A stretch of DNA of 64,000 nt from Vibrio sp. 10N.286.49.B3 (GTDB lineage Bacteria > Pseudomonadota > Gammaproteobacteria > Enterobacterales > Vibrionaceae): NCBI RefSeq assembly GCF_002873395.1, contig NZ_MCUV01000001.1:248001-312000 (forward strand). The letters are read 5' to 3'. Under the pieces are notes generated by a model. It was given only the letters and a program-made list of their open reading frames with translations, made no database searches and was not told where the DNA came from. Position 1 is the stretch's first letter. Each line of letters opens with the position of its first letter. This document shows, in pieces, positions 36,335 to 44,851 of this stretch. The position numbers and the translations under genes are program-made.

Positions 36335-38077
36335 ATGTACACACTGCGCCCCTATCAGGCTGATTCCGTTAAAGCTGTTATCCATTATTTCCGTCAGCAC
36401 CAGACCCCATCTGTGCTCGTCTTACCTACGGGTGCAGGCAAAAGCCTCGTTATTGCCGAGTTAGCACGACTTGCCAAAGGGCGAGTACTGGTGATGGCGC
36501 ACGTTAAAGAACTTGTCGAACAGAACCATCAAAAGTATGAAGGCTACGGTTTAAAGGGCGCGATATTTTCAGCAGGCTTAGGACGCAAAGAGACGGACCA
36601 ACAAGTGGTGTTTGCATCAGTGCAATCGGTGGTGAGAAACCTTGACGCCTTTGCCAACCAATTCTCCTTACTGGTTATCGATGAGTGCCACCGCGTTCCT
36701 GATGAAAAGACCAGTAGCTATCAAAAAGTGATCACACATTTACGCTCGGTGAACCCAGGCATCAAAGTATTAGGTTTAACCGCAACGCCCTATCGACTGG
36801 GCATTGGTTGGCTCTATCAATACCATACGCGCGGACAAGTACGCTCTGAAGAACCACGCTTTTTCCGTGATTGCATCTTTGAGTTACCGATTCAATATTT
36901 ACTCGATGAAGGCTTCTTAACCCCTGCTAAAATCATTGATGCACCAGTACTCAGTTATGACTTCTCGCAATTAAAACCTGCGAATTCAGGACGATATAAA
37001 GAAGCAGAACTGGATATGGTCATTGAGCAATCAAAAAGAGCCACACCACAAATCGTTGAGCAAATTATTCATCTTGCCGCAGATAAACAAGGCATTATGG
37101 TTTTTGCTGCAACCGTGCGTCACGCCCAAGAAATCGCTCAGCTATTACCGGCAACTGAAACCGCGTTAGTTATTGGTGATACCCCTTTGCCTGAAAGAGA
37201 TCGCATAATTAATGATTTCAAAGAGAAAAAGATTAAATACTTAGTTAACGTTTCAGTTCTAACGACAGGATTCGATGCGCCACATGTTGATTTAATTGCC
37301 ATTTTGCGCCCGACGGAATCTATCTCTCTTTATCAGCAAATTGTAGGGCGTGGGCTACGTTTATCTCCCGGTAAAACAGAGTGCTTAGTCTTAGATTACG
37401 CGGGCAACAGTTACGATTTATACCAACCCGAAATAGGTGACCCTAAACCGGACTCTGAAAGTGAGGTGGTTACTGTTCCTTGCCCTGCCTGCGGTTTTAA
37501 TAATAACTTTTGGGGCAAACTCGATACTAATGGCTTTTTATTGGAGCATTTTGGCCGCCGTTGCCAAGGTTATTTTACGGATGAAGACACGGGCGAGCGT
37601 GAACACTGTGGCTACCGTTTTCGTGCTAAGTATTGTGGCGAGTGCGGGGCTGACAATGATATTGCCGCCAGAATTTGCCATGAGTGCGATGCCACATTAG
37701 TTGATCCCGATAAAAAACTAAAAGAAGCACTAAACCTTAAAGATGCCCTTGTATTTGAATGTTTAGACATGCAACTGAGCGTTCATAAAGATTCGAAAGG
37801 TAAATCACAATTAAAAATCAGTTACCTTGGTGACAACAACGCCCAAGTTCATGAATTCTGGCCTCTGACAACGAAAAAACAGAAACAAACTTTCCAAGCA
37901 CAATTTGTCCGTCCTCACCTTGCTGACAGACATCGTCCCTTTGAAGAATCATCACCAACGAAAGTCGTTAACCACCAGCACCGTTTTCGCTTGCCTCAAT
38001 TCATTATCGCCCGTAAATCTGGTCGCTTTTGGAAGATGCGCGATAAGATATTCGCCGATGAACTGCAAGAGCGTTAG
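36335..38077 (+). CDS. radD: RadD (YejH) superfamily 2 DNA helicase
   Basis: 580 residues (E. coli 586). Helicase motifs: I LPTGAGKS (about residue 30), II DECH, III LTATPYR, V VLTTGFDAP, VI QIVGRGLR. After the helicase core comes a cysteine-rich zinc segment (CPACGFNNN, CGECGADND, CHECDATL, about 385-460), as in RadD. In E. coli RadD helps RecA-mediated repair and supports SSB-bound DNA processing. Divergent from rsuA, with conserved order. Confidence 0.9.
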   Translation: MYTLRPYQADSVKAVIHYFRQHQTPSVLVLPTGAGKSLVIAELARLAKGRVLVMAHVKELVEQNHQKYEGYGLKGAIFSAGLGRKETDQQVVFASVQSVVRNLDAFANQFSLLVIDECHRVPDEKTSSYQKVITHLRSVNPGIKVLGLTATPYRLGIGWLYQYHTRGQVRSEEPRFFRDCIFELPIQYLLDEGFLTPAKIIDAPVLSYDFSQLKPANSGRYKEAELDMVIEQSKRATPQIVEQIIHLAADKQGIMVFAATVRHAQEIAQLLPATETALVIGDTPLPERDRIINDFKEKKIKYLVNVSVLTTGFDAPHVDLIAILRPTESISLYQQIVGRGLRLSPGKTECLVLDYAGNSYDLYQPEIGDPKPDSESEVVTVPCPACGFNNNFWGKLDTNGFLLEHFGRRCQGYFTDEDTGEREHCGYRFRAKYCGECGADNDIAARICHECDATLVDPDKKLKEALNLKDALVFECLDMQLSVHKDSKGKSQLKISYLGDNNAQVHEFWPLTTKKQKQTFQAQFVRPHLADRHRPFEESSPTKVVNHQHRFRLPQFIIARKSGRFWKMRDKIFADELQER

Positions 38078-38139
38078 ATTCAGCTTGTATTCATTTTCCA
38101 TCTTTATACTAAACTTATTATCTAGTTAGGAGCATTCTT

Positions 38140-38541
38140 ATGTATCGCATTAATCATAAAACCATCATCACTTGTGCCCTTTTAGGTTTAATGAGTCCAT
38201 TTGCCTTAGCCCAACAAAGCGATACCAATGGCTATCATTTAGTTCAAGATAGTGAGCAAATATCCAACGTCAATATCAAGTTTGATGAAGATCAAGATGA
38301 AGTTTATGCCGCTGTTCAGGCGGGGCTTATTCAACCTTTCTCTGAACTATACGCAACGGTTAATCGCCAAATTAAAGGCCGCATTATTCGCGTTGAACTT
38401 GAAGAAGATGACAATGAGTGGGCCTATGAGTTAAGGCTAATGCATAACGACCAGATCATTAAGGTCGAGTATAACGCTGCAACACTTGAGTTACTCGAAC
38501 TCAAAGGGCGCGATCTATATAACGTTATAAAACACCCATAA
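38140..38541 (+). CDS. PepSY-domain periplasmic protein
   Basis: 133 residues with a signal peptide (about 1-24, ending FALAQQ). A PepSY domain in the second half (LYATVNRQIKGRIIRVELEED, then YELRLMHNDQIIKVEYNAATLELL). AGGAG 6 bases before the ATG. It lies 46 bases upstream of the carR-like regulator and is likely the first gene of the three-gene operon. PepSY proteins may inhibit peptidases or signal to the sensor; this role is inferred from position. Confidence 0.8.
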   Translation: MYRINHKTIITCALLGLMSPFALAQQSDTNGYHLVQDSEQISNVNIKFDEDQDEVYAAVQAGLIQPFSELYATVNRQIKGRIIRVELEEDDNEWAYELRLMHNDQIIKVEYNAATLELLELKGRDLYNVIKHP

Positions 38542-38587
38542 AGCACTATGCTTAACAAATAGAATTTGATTAGAAGAGTGAGCCGTT

Positions 38588-39247
38588 TTGAAGATATTAG
38601 TCGTAGAAGATAACCCGCAATTAGGTCAACAAATTATTGAGACGCTCGACAATACCGGTTGGGTCACGGAACTGGCTCAAGATGGTGTGGATGCGCTGTA
38701 TCGTGCGACCTCTGAAGAGTGGGATGCGATTGTGCTTGATCTTGGATTACCAAAAATGGATGGGCTCACTGTATTACAAGGTATACGCAATGAGAATATC
38801 AATACGCCGGTTATTATTCTCAGTGCGCGAGACACCTTAACAGAGCGCGTTGAAGGTCTAAATGCTGGAGCAGATGATTATCTAACTAAACCTTTTGAGA
38901 TGGTGGAGTTGATTGCTCGAATAAGGGCGCAGTTACGCCGAGCCGCGGGCAACACTTCACCTGTGATGCAAGTGGGCGAATTGAGCTTAGATACTCGATC
39001 TTCAAAAGTCTTTTGGCAAGGCGAAAGCGTTAGCCTGACAGCATTAGAATATAAAGTGATTGCCTATTTTATGCATAATCCCGAAAAGGTTATTTCACGC
39101 ACAGAATTAGTCGAACATATCTATAAACAAGACTTTGATCGCGACTCTAATACCATTGAGGTCTTTATTGGTCGTCTACGCAAAAAAATTGATGCGAAAA
39201 TCATTAAAACAGTACGTGGATTAGGGTATCAATTGAATGCTGCTTAG
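38588..39247 (+). CDS. carR: OmpR-family response regulator, CarR/VprA-like
   Basis: 219 residues. Receiver domain with phospho-acceptor Asp51 in IVLDLGLPKMDG, Thr-Lys switch LTKPF, and a winged-helix output domain (about 125-218, with LTALEYKVIAYFM and GRLRKKID). PhoP/QseB-like. Place after a PepSY gene and before a sensor kinase and rplY matches carRS (vprAB) of V. cholerae, which regulates lipid A glycine modification and biofilm. Start codon TTG with GAGTGAG upstream. The symbol is by context; PhoP-like function is an alternative. Confidence 0.75.
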   Translation: MKILVVEDNPQLGQQIIETLDNTGWVTELAQDGVDALYRATSEEWDAIVLDLGLPKMDGLTVLQGIRNENINTPVIILSARDTLTERVEGLNAGADDYLTKPFEMVELIARIRAQLRRAAGNTSPVMQVGELSLDTRSSKVFWQGESVSLTALEYKVIAYFMHNPEKVISRTELVEHIYKQDFDRDSNTIEVFIGRLRKKIDAKIIKTVRGLGYQLNAA

Positions 39248-40604
39248 TCGCTACTTTCACCCTAGGAAAAACTTTAAAAACATTAGCTTAAAAAGCCGAT
39301 TACTCACCGCAGCAGCGATCTGGTTATCAACTATGATTTTAGCGGCTGGTGTCGGCATGCCCATGCTTGTTAAAGAGTTTTTAATGGATGAACTTCACTC
39401 CCAGTTAAATTTAACCTTAGATGAAATTACCGCTAATTTAGACTCAACACCACAAGGGCAACTGACCTTAACTCGCCGGTTATCCGATTCGCGCTTATAT
39501 CAACCCTATAGCGGTGCTTATTGGTCTATCTCCTCACAAAATAACTTGTTACGCTCACGATCATTGTGGGATAAAAACCTAACTATCAAGAAAAAAGGTC
39601 ATGGCAATATTGTTTTAGGCGCTAAAGGTGAAAAACTCATTTATCTGCAGCGAAGTATTTATTTACCTGATATTAAACAACCTATCACTATCACTCTTGG
39701 CGTCGATGAAGCACCATTAGTGCATACCCTGCAACAACTCACCGGTCAACTATGGCTTATTTTGCTTTCCCTCTTTACTGGCGTTCTTTTACTCATCGGT
39801 GCGCAAGTGAGTTGGTCTTTGTTACCGTTAAATCGCATGCAAAAAGAACTCAAGCAATTACGCTCTGGAGCGCAGGTTAAGCTCAGTGATAATTACCCGA
39901 AAGAAATTGATCCTTTAGTTTCCGATCTCAATGCCCTACTATTTCATTATCAAGAAGTACTAGAGCGAGCACGAAACCATTCAGGTAACTTATCTCATGC
40001 GCTAAAAACGCCATTGTCGGTACTCAGAAATGAAGTCAGTCAACTCGAGCCTGGGATAGCCAACAAGCTAACTCCGTCGTTACAGCAAGTACAAACACAT
40101 ATTGATTATCATCTCAGCCGCGCAAGAATGGCAGGGGCGATGAACATACTCGCGGTAAAAACCTCCCCTGCTGCGCGTGTCGATGAGATATCCATTGCCT
40201 TTGATAAAGTCTTTGCCCATAGAGAAATAATGCTTATCAATGAACTAGAGAGCGAATTATGGGTGGCTGCTGATAGTGCTGATTTTGATGAGATGATCGG
40301 TAATATCTTAGAAAACAGTTATAAATGGGCAACATCCATGATCAGGGTGTATAGCGAAGAGGACGCTATACAAGGCACGATTACCTTATGTATAGAAGAT
40401 GATGGTCCAGGTATCGCACCTGAAGACTACCATCACGTCCTTCTGCGTGGCATTCGACTCGATGAAACAACGCCCGGTTCTGGTTTAGGGTTAAACATTG
40501 TGAGTGAAATGGCACATAGCTATCGTGGTCATCTGCAACTAAATCGGGGTGCAATGGGCGGTTTAAAGGTGGAACTCACTCTAAAAAGGGCAATTATAGA
40601 GTAA
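39237..40604 (+). CDS. carS: Sensor histidine kinase, CarS/VprB-like
   Basis: 455 residues. Two membrane spans (about 22-42 and 175-195) flank a periplasmic sensor domain of ~130 residues. HAMP-like linker, H-box NHSGNLSHALKTPLSVL (His near residue 250), N-box NILENSYKWA, G1 EDDGPGI, G2 GSGLGLNIV. The H-box SHALKTPL is the PhoQ-like variant. It overlaps the regulator by 11 bases. Likely phosphorylates the adjacent CarR-like regulator. The signal is not predictable from sequence. Confidence 0.8.
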   Translation: MLLSRYFHPRKNFKNISLKSRLLTAAAIWLSTMILAAGVGMPMLVKEFLMDELHSQLNLTLDEITANLDSTPQGQLTLTRRLSDSRLYQPYSGAYWSISSQNNLLRSRSLWDKNLTIKKKGHGNIVLGAKGEKLIYLQRSIYLPDIKQPITITLGVDEAPLVHTLQQLTGQLWLILLSLFTGVLLLIGAQVSWSLLPLNRMQKELKQLRSGAQVKLSDNYPKEIDPLVSDLNALLFHYQEVLERARNHSGNLSHALKTPLSVLRNEVSQLEPGIANKLTPSLQQVQTHIDYHLSRARMAGAMNILAVKTSPAARVDEISIAFDKVFAHREIMLINELESELWVAADSADFDEMIGNILENSYKWATSMIRVYSEEDAIQGTITLCIEDDGPGIAPEDYHHVLLRGIRLDETTPGSGLGLNIVSEMAHSYRGHLQLNRGAMGGLKVELTLKRAIIE

Positions 40605-40750
40605 ACATATTGCTCTCTGCCGAGCGTGATGATAGTATCCGCGCTCGTTAGAATAGTTACTACCAATTTCTATTTTAACTTTACGATATATGACAAGGTC
40701 GCATTGTCAGTATTGATTTTTTTAATTTTACTATTTTGAGAGTAAAAACT

Positions 40751-41029
40751 ATGAATTTTGAAGCAGTAGTACGTACTGAACTAGGTAAGGGTGCGAGCCG
40801 CCGCCTACGTCACGCGGGTCAATTCCCAGCAGTAGTTTACGGTGGCGAAGCAGCTCCAGTTGCAATCGCTCTTGACCACGACTTAGTGATGAACCAAATG
40901 GATAAGCCTGAGTTCTACGAAGCAATCACTCTTATGATTGACGGCGCAGAAGTTAAAGTTAAGCCACAAGATGTTCAACGTCACGCGTACAAGCCAAAAG
41001 TTGAGCACATGGACTTCATCCGTATCTAA
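40751..41029 (+). CDS. rplY: 50S ribosomal protein L25
   Basis: 92 residues (E. coli 94). Binds 5S rRNA. Typical short L25 without a CTC domain: [29 protein letters not shown], and the C-terminal [25 protein letters not shown] chosen; an earlier GTG at 40736 would add five residues. It follows carS by about 145 bases, which include a CGAGCG/CGCTCG inverted repeat at 40621-40647 without a U-tract. Confidence 0.95.
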   Translation: MNFEAVVRTELGKGASRRLRHAGQFPAVVYGGEAAPVAIALDHDLVMNQMDKPEFYEAITLMIDGAEVKVKPQDVQRHAYKPKVEHMDFIRI

Positions 41030-41111
41030 TTCCTTTTAGGATTTAGTGGATTAATTCCATTCCTTTTGCATTAAGATCATCGGCCTTACCATCCGAGAAG
41101 TCTAGAAATTC

Positions 41112-41150
41112 GAAACCCCGATGCTACCAACATCGGGGTTTCACCGTTTT
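41112..41150. terminator. Terminator between rplY and the glycan operon
   Basis: GAAACCCCGATG / CATCGGGGTTTC, 12-bp perfect stem, 7-nt loop, with GTTTTT four bases after on the plus strand. It separates rplY from the convergent glycosyltransferase operon. Confidence 0.8.
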
Positions 41151-41170
41151 TGAGCACCTCTAATCTAATA

Positions 41171-42811
41171 TTATGGCGCATAAAGGTATGGTCGATGATT
41201 TAAATTACTTTCTTTCAATAAAGAAATAGCTTCTGAAGAAAAGAACCAATGTAGTTTACAATGACCTTTTTTAGCAACCATTGTATTTAAACCAGATTTA
41301 AGCCATACTTTATCTCCCGACACTATATTTTCTTCATTTACTAAACAAGCATTTAACTCTGAGTTAGTAATTAAATACCAACCTTCTCGTAATACCTCTG
41401 CCTGTTTTATTGATTCTGTTTCAAACCCCATAACTAAAACAAATGGGGCTAATTCTATATAATGATTATAAAGTTGCGATCTGTCTTTTTTAGTTAACCA
41501 TTTAGGAATACGGTAACTTTCTATCACTAAAATAGGTGCTGTTTTATTAATTTCATACCAAACACTATAATTACCTTCATAATAATTGCTCAATTTAATT
41601 GCAGAAGTTCGCCAGTGGTAAGTAGAAGGTCGATAAAGACCAATACCCTCAAAAGCAAAGACAGCATCATTTTCTTCTGTATTTTTATTTATAAATTGGT
41701 GTAGTGCTATTTGATGTTGATTATTATTTTTAAATGTATAGTAAAAACCTCGATAAAGAAGAAATAAACAACTAATAAAAACTATAAAAGATGACATAAT
41801 ACCATTCACCTTAGATATTTTGTGAATAGTAAAAGCAACAAAAGGAGTTAAAAGAGAGTAGAGTGTCACTAAATTATATGCATGATAGTGAGGGTTTGTA
41901 ACGATCGAAAGTAATGCTAAAATGAGTATAGATACTAAGCATTGGGCCTGATTAAAGGACAATTCTTGACTTTTAATCATTATAATTGACGAACCTATAC
42001 CTGCTATAGCAGGTAGCCAAAACATAATGTCTAAGACCATGTATGACTTTAGCACTTCAAATTTAAGTAAATTTGCCGTACTACTATTACTTGTTGAATA
42101 TAATATTAAATCTATTGTTGTATCAATAAATAACTTAAAACCCCCTCCTCCTTCGACTGCTATAAATAATAAAAAACACCCTAAAAAACCGAATATAAAA
42201 GCTATTATTTCACTAAATGATTTTTTAATGCTTTTATTTACCACCAATCTAAAAACCCAGTAATAAACAATGATAGGACAAATTACTATTGCTTTAAACT
42301 TAAAAAGAATTGCTAAAGATATAGTAAAACCAATGATTATCATTTTGTATATCCCATTAAAAGAATATACATAAATCACAATGATAATTTGCAACCATAA
42401 AGAAGTAATTATCAAGTCAGGACGAATATCTAACCCTCGCACTACCAATGCTAAAGATGTTAATAATAAAAACAAAGCTGATATTGCAGATGACTTAGGA
42501 ATAAAAAAACGCATCAATATATAAGATTGATACGAGATAATAGTGATTACTATCGAAAAGATAAATCTAAATGCATATATAACTTCAAATTCGTTACCCA
42601 ACAAGTAATAAATTGGCTTTAGTAGACTAAATAATAATGTATAACTATCTACATTAAAATCAACATTCTCTTCCATACTTATACTAAGTAACCAAGATGT
42701 ATAAAGTGCCATATAGTCATCATTAACTAGCACTGTGTTAGTTAATGATATTATATACAACACGGCACACGCACAGAAAATAATTAACCGGTAACTATGT
42801 AGGGTGTTCAT
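41171..42811 (-). CDS. Multi-spanning GT-C fold glycosyltransferase (GtrC-like role)
   Basis: 546 residues with about eleven membrane spans in the first 370, then a soluble periplasmic C-terminal domain. An acidic pair in the first periplasmic loop (VNDDYMAL, near residue 31) and GLDIRPDLI near 130 match the layout of lipid-linked-sugar GT-C enzymes (GT39/GT83, ArnT-like). With GtrA- and GtrB-like genes upstream it would be the specific transferase that moves a sugar from undecaprenyl phosphate to a surface glycan. Last gene of the operon, 4-base overlap with the methyltransferase. Base composition is AT-rich relative to neighbours. Substrate unknown. Confidence 0.6.
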   Translation of the reverse strand: MNTLHSYRLIIFCACAVLYIISLTNTVLVNDDYMALYTSWLLSISMEENVDFNVDSYTLLFSLLKPIYYLLGNEFEVIYAFRFIFSIVITIISYQSYILMRFFIPKSSAISALFLLLTSLALVVRGLDIRPDLIITSLWLQIIIVIYVYSFNGIYKMIIIGFTISLAILFKFKAIVICPIIVYYWVFRLVVNKSIKKSFSEIIAFIFGFLGCFLLFIAVEGGGGFKLFIDTTIDLILYSTSNSSTANLLKFEVLKSYMVLDIMFWLPAIAGIGSSIIMIKSQELSFNQAQCLVSILILALLSIVTNPHYHAYNLVTLYSLLTPFVAFTIHKISKVNGIMSSFIVFISCLFLLYRGFYYTFKNNNQHQIALHQFINKNTEENDAVFAFEGIGLYRPSTYHWRTSAIKLSNYYEGNYSVWYEINKTAPILVIESYRIPKWLTKKDRSQLYNHYIELAPFVLVMGFETESIKQAEVLREGWYLITNSELNACLVNEENIVSGDKVWLKSGLNTMVAKKGHCKLHWFFSSEAISLLKESNLNHRPYLYAP

Positions 42812-43524
42812 TTTTTCTTAAGAATCCATATTTTTTTTGTTTTTAGGTTACTTGGCCATATAGACTCTAATTTATCTAATAAGGTTATTAATAATTTAGG
42901 TAAGAATTTATATATAAAACTAGGGAGTATAAGTATTGATTCAGAGTCAACAATGGTAAAGCCATGATTGTTAGCCAAAGTTAATATACTTATGTCAGAG
43001 TTTGTATAAATATTACCTCCTAACCTAGAAGAGAAAAGTGATGTCCAAGTTCTAGGAGACCAGCGTAAAGTATCGAATATCAAATAACCATCGGCCTTAA
43101 TTAAACGGTTGAACTCAGTGAACAATCGCTCTTGATCGTCACAATGGAAAATAAAGCGACTAGAAAGCAGAACCATGAAACGTTGGTCATTAAAGCTTGT
43201 ATTATATATATCTTCTTCTGAGAATTTTATTGATGTAAATGAAGAGTTAGATTTGCAAACTAGAAGCATCTCACTTGAATAATCTGCAGCATAAATACTT
43301 ATAAAATCTAATTTTTTTAATGTAGGAAGCAACCGACCAGTGCCGCACGGGATGTCTAAAACCTCTTCGCGCTGATTGCAATTATCAAGGTATTTTCTAA
43401 ATAACCTCTCTTCCAATTGATGAACTAGTTTACCACCAGGATTAGAAAACCGTAAAGACTGATACTGACTGACTGTTTCAGGTTTACTATAAAATTCCTT
43501 TTTTTCTTGCTTATTAGTTTTTAT
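42808..43524 (-). CDS. SAM-dependent methyltransferase with unclear start codon
   Basis: Class I methyltransferase: motif I EVLDIPCGTGRLLP, motif II YAADYSSEML, and motif IV-like FHCDDQERLFTEFNRLIK. The only canonical in-frame start is TTG at 43416 (202 residues). The frame remains open upstream with plausible protein (EFYSKPETVSQYQSLRF...), and GGAGG at 43529-43533 lies 4 bases before an ATA codon at 43524. I give the long form (238 residues) starting at ATA; it may be an ATG changed by mutation, a rare ATA start or a sequencing error. Probably methylates a sugar of the same glycan. 4-base overlap with the GT-C gene. Confidence 0.6.
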   Translation of the reverse strand: MKTNKQEKKEFYSKPETVSQYQSLRFSNPGGKLVHQLEERLFRKYLDNCNQREEVLDIPCGTGRLLPTLKKLDFISIYAADYSSEMLLVCKSNSSFTSIKFSEEDIYNTSFNDQRFMVLLSSRFIFHCDDQERLFTEFNRLIKADGYLIFDTLRWSPRTWTSLFSSRLGGNIYTNSDISILTLANNHGFTIVDSESILILPSFIYKFLPKLLITLLDKLESIWPSNLKTKKIWILKKK

Positions 43525-43557
43525 AAATCCTCCTTTAACTCATCAATATGAGTTATC

Positions 43558-43914
43558 TTAGATATACACATTCTTTTTTATCACAATATATACAATTGGA
43601 AATCTAATACATACAACAAGTACTTGAGCTATTAAAACATTTATATTTAGCATAGTCTTTAATATAAAGAGCATGCCTATACTTATCAATAATGAAAGAC
43701 ACATTATAGTAGAAAATTTCAATAATGATTTAGAATCCATTCGACGAGAAAAGGTTAATCTTGTATTTAAGACATAGCTAACCAAAACGCCTAGAGAAAA
43801 TGATATAATTGAAGATAAAATATAATAGACTTCAATATAAATCAAAGTACAATACACAGCATAACTAAAAAGTGTATTCAACACTCCAACAGAAAAAAAC
43901 CTAGCTAGCTTCAT
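43558..43914 (-). CDS. gtrA: GtrA family polyprenyl-sugar flippase
   Basis: 118 residues, four membrane spans, the usual GtrA size. Typical elements: FFSVGVLNTLFSYAVYCTLI at span 1 and SYVLNTRLTF between spans 2 and 3. GtrA proteins are thought to flip undecaprenyl-phosphate-linked sugars across the inner membrane. It overlaps the GtrB-like gene by 14 bases, the classic gtrA/gtrB pair. Confidence 0.85.
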   Translation of the reverse strand: MKLARFFSVGVLNTLFSYAVYCTLIYIEVYYILSSIISFSLGVLVSYVLNTRLTFSRRMDSKSLLKFSTIMCLSLLISIGMLFILKTMLNINVLIAQVLVVCIRFPIVYIVIKKNVYI

Positions 43915-44851
43915 TGTTTTTTCTTATATTCTTAGTCTCACGAATAATATAGTCAGGTCTTCCTTGCCCCTGTTCAAATATCCTTCCTACATACGAACCA
44001 ATTAAAGCGATAAAGAACAATAGAACTCCTGAAAAAAACACTTGAAAAAAAATTATTGATGTCCAACCATCTATCGTAGTTCCAAATATAAACTTACTTA
44101 TTAATGCCTTCATTAAATATATTAACCCGACCGACCACATTAGTGTTGATATAATAAACATCAGTTGAATTGGAAAACGTGAGAAATTGAGTACAGCATC
44201 AGAGGCAAGAGATATCATTTTAGCTAAAGAGTACTTGCTTTCTCCAGCGTGACGACCATCTCTTTTATATTGAATAATACTTTGATTGAATCCCAATATA
44301 GAAAATATTCCTCTCAAGTATTTATGCTTTTCTCTATATAAGCTAATTGCCTCTCTTACAGGCTTAGTAAATGCTCTAAAGTCACCACAATCTTTAACTA
44401 GATTAGCTTTCGAAGTCATCGATAAAAATCTGTAGAAAAATTTGGCACTAATTAATTTGAACCATGTTTCGTCCTTACGGGATAAACGTTGCCCATGAAC
44501 AATATCAAAACCTTCATCTATTTTTTCAATAAATTTATCAATTAGCTCTGGCGGGTCTTGAAGATCTATATCAATAGTTATATTAATATCTCCAGTAGCT
44601 ACCTCAATACCGGCAAATAATGCAGCTTGCTGACCTACATTTGCAGCTAGATGTACTACAACTAAACGAGGTTCTTTTTCTGCTAACTGATTTAGAATTA
44701 ATGCACTACTATCTTCACTAGCATCATTAACAACCACAAATTCGAACATATAATCTGAATAAGTTTCGGATATCGCACATAATCTCGCTATATATTCATA
44801 AATAACTAACTCTTCATTAAAACATGGGGAAATGAAACTGATTCTTTTCAT
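43901..44851 (-). CDS. gtrB: GtrB-like family 2 glycosyltransferase (polyprenyl-phosphate sugar synthase)
   Basis: 316 residues. GT2 domain with SFISPCFNEELVI at the N-terminus, metal-site VTIDIDLQDPPEL, and GDFRAFTKPV. Two C-terminal membrane spans (about 225-285) anchor it to the membrane. This is the layout of GtrB/ArnC/DPM1-like enzymes that load a sugar from a nucleotide donor onto undecaprenyl phosphate. Overlaps the GT4 gene by 4 bases and gtrA by 14. Confidence 0.85.
   Translation of the reverse strand: MKRISFISPCFNEELVIYEYIARLCAISETYSDYMFEFVVVNDASEDSSALILNQLAEKEPRLVVVHLAANVGQQAALFAGIEVATGDINITIDIDLQDPPELIDKFIEKIDEGFDIVHGQRLSRKDETWFKLISAKFFYRFLSMTSKANLVKDCGDFRAFTKPVREAISLYREKHKYLRGIFSILGFNQSIIQYKRDGRHAGESKYSLAKMISLASDAVLNFSRFPIQLMFIISTLMWSVGLIYLMKALISKFIFGTTIDGWTSIIFFQVFFSGVLLFFIALIGSYVGRIFEQGQGRPDYIIRETKNIRKNNEAS

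Noticed and set aside
40621..40647. CGAGCG/CGCTCG inverted repeat after the sensor kinase gene
   Set aside because: Large loop and no U-tract; too weak to call a terminator or operator.
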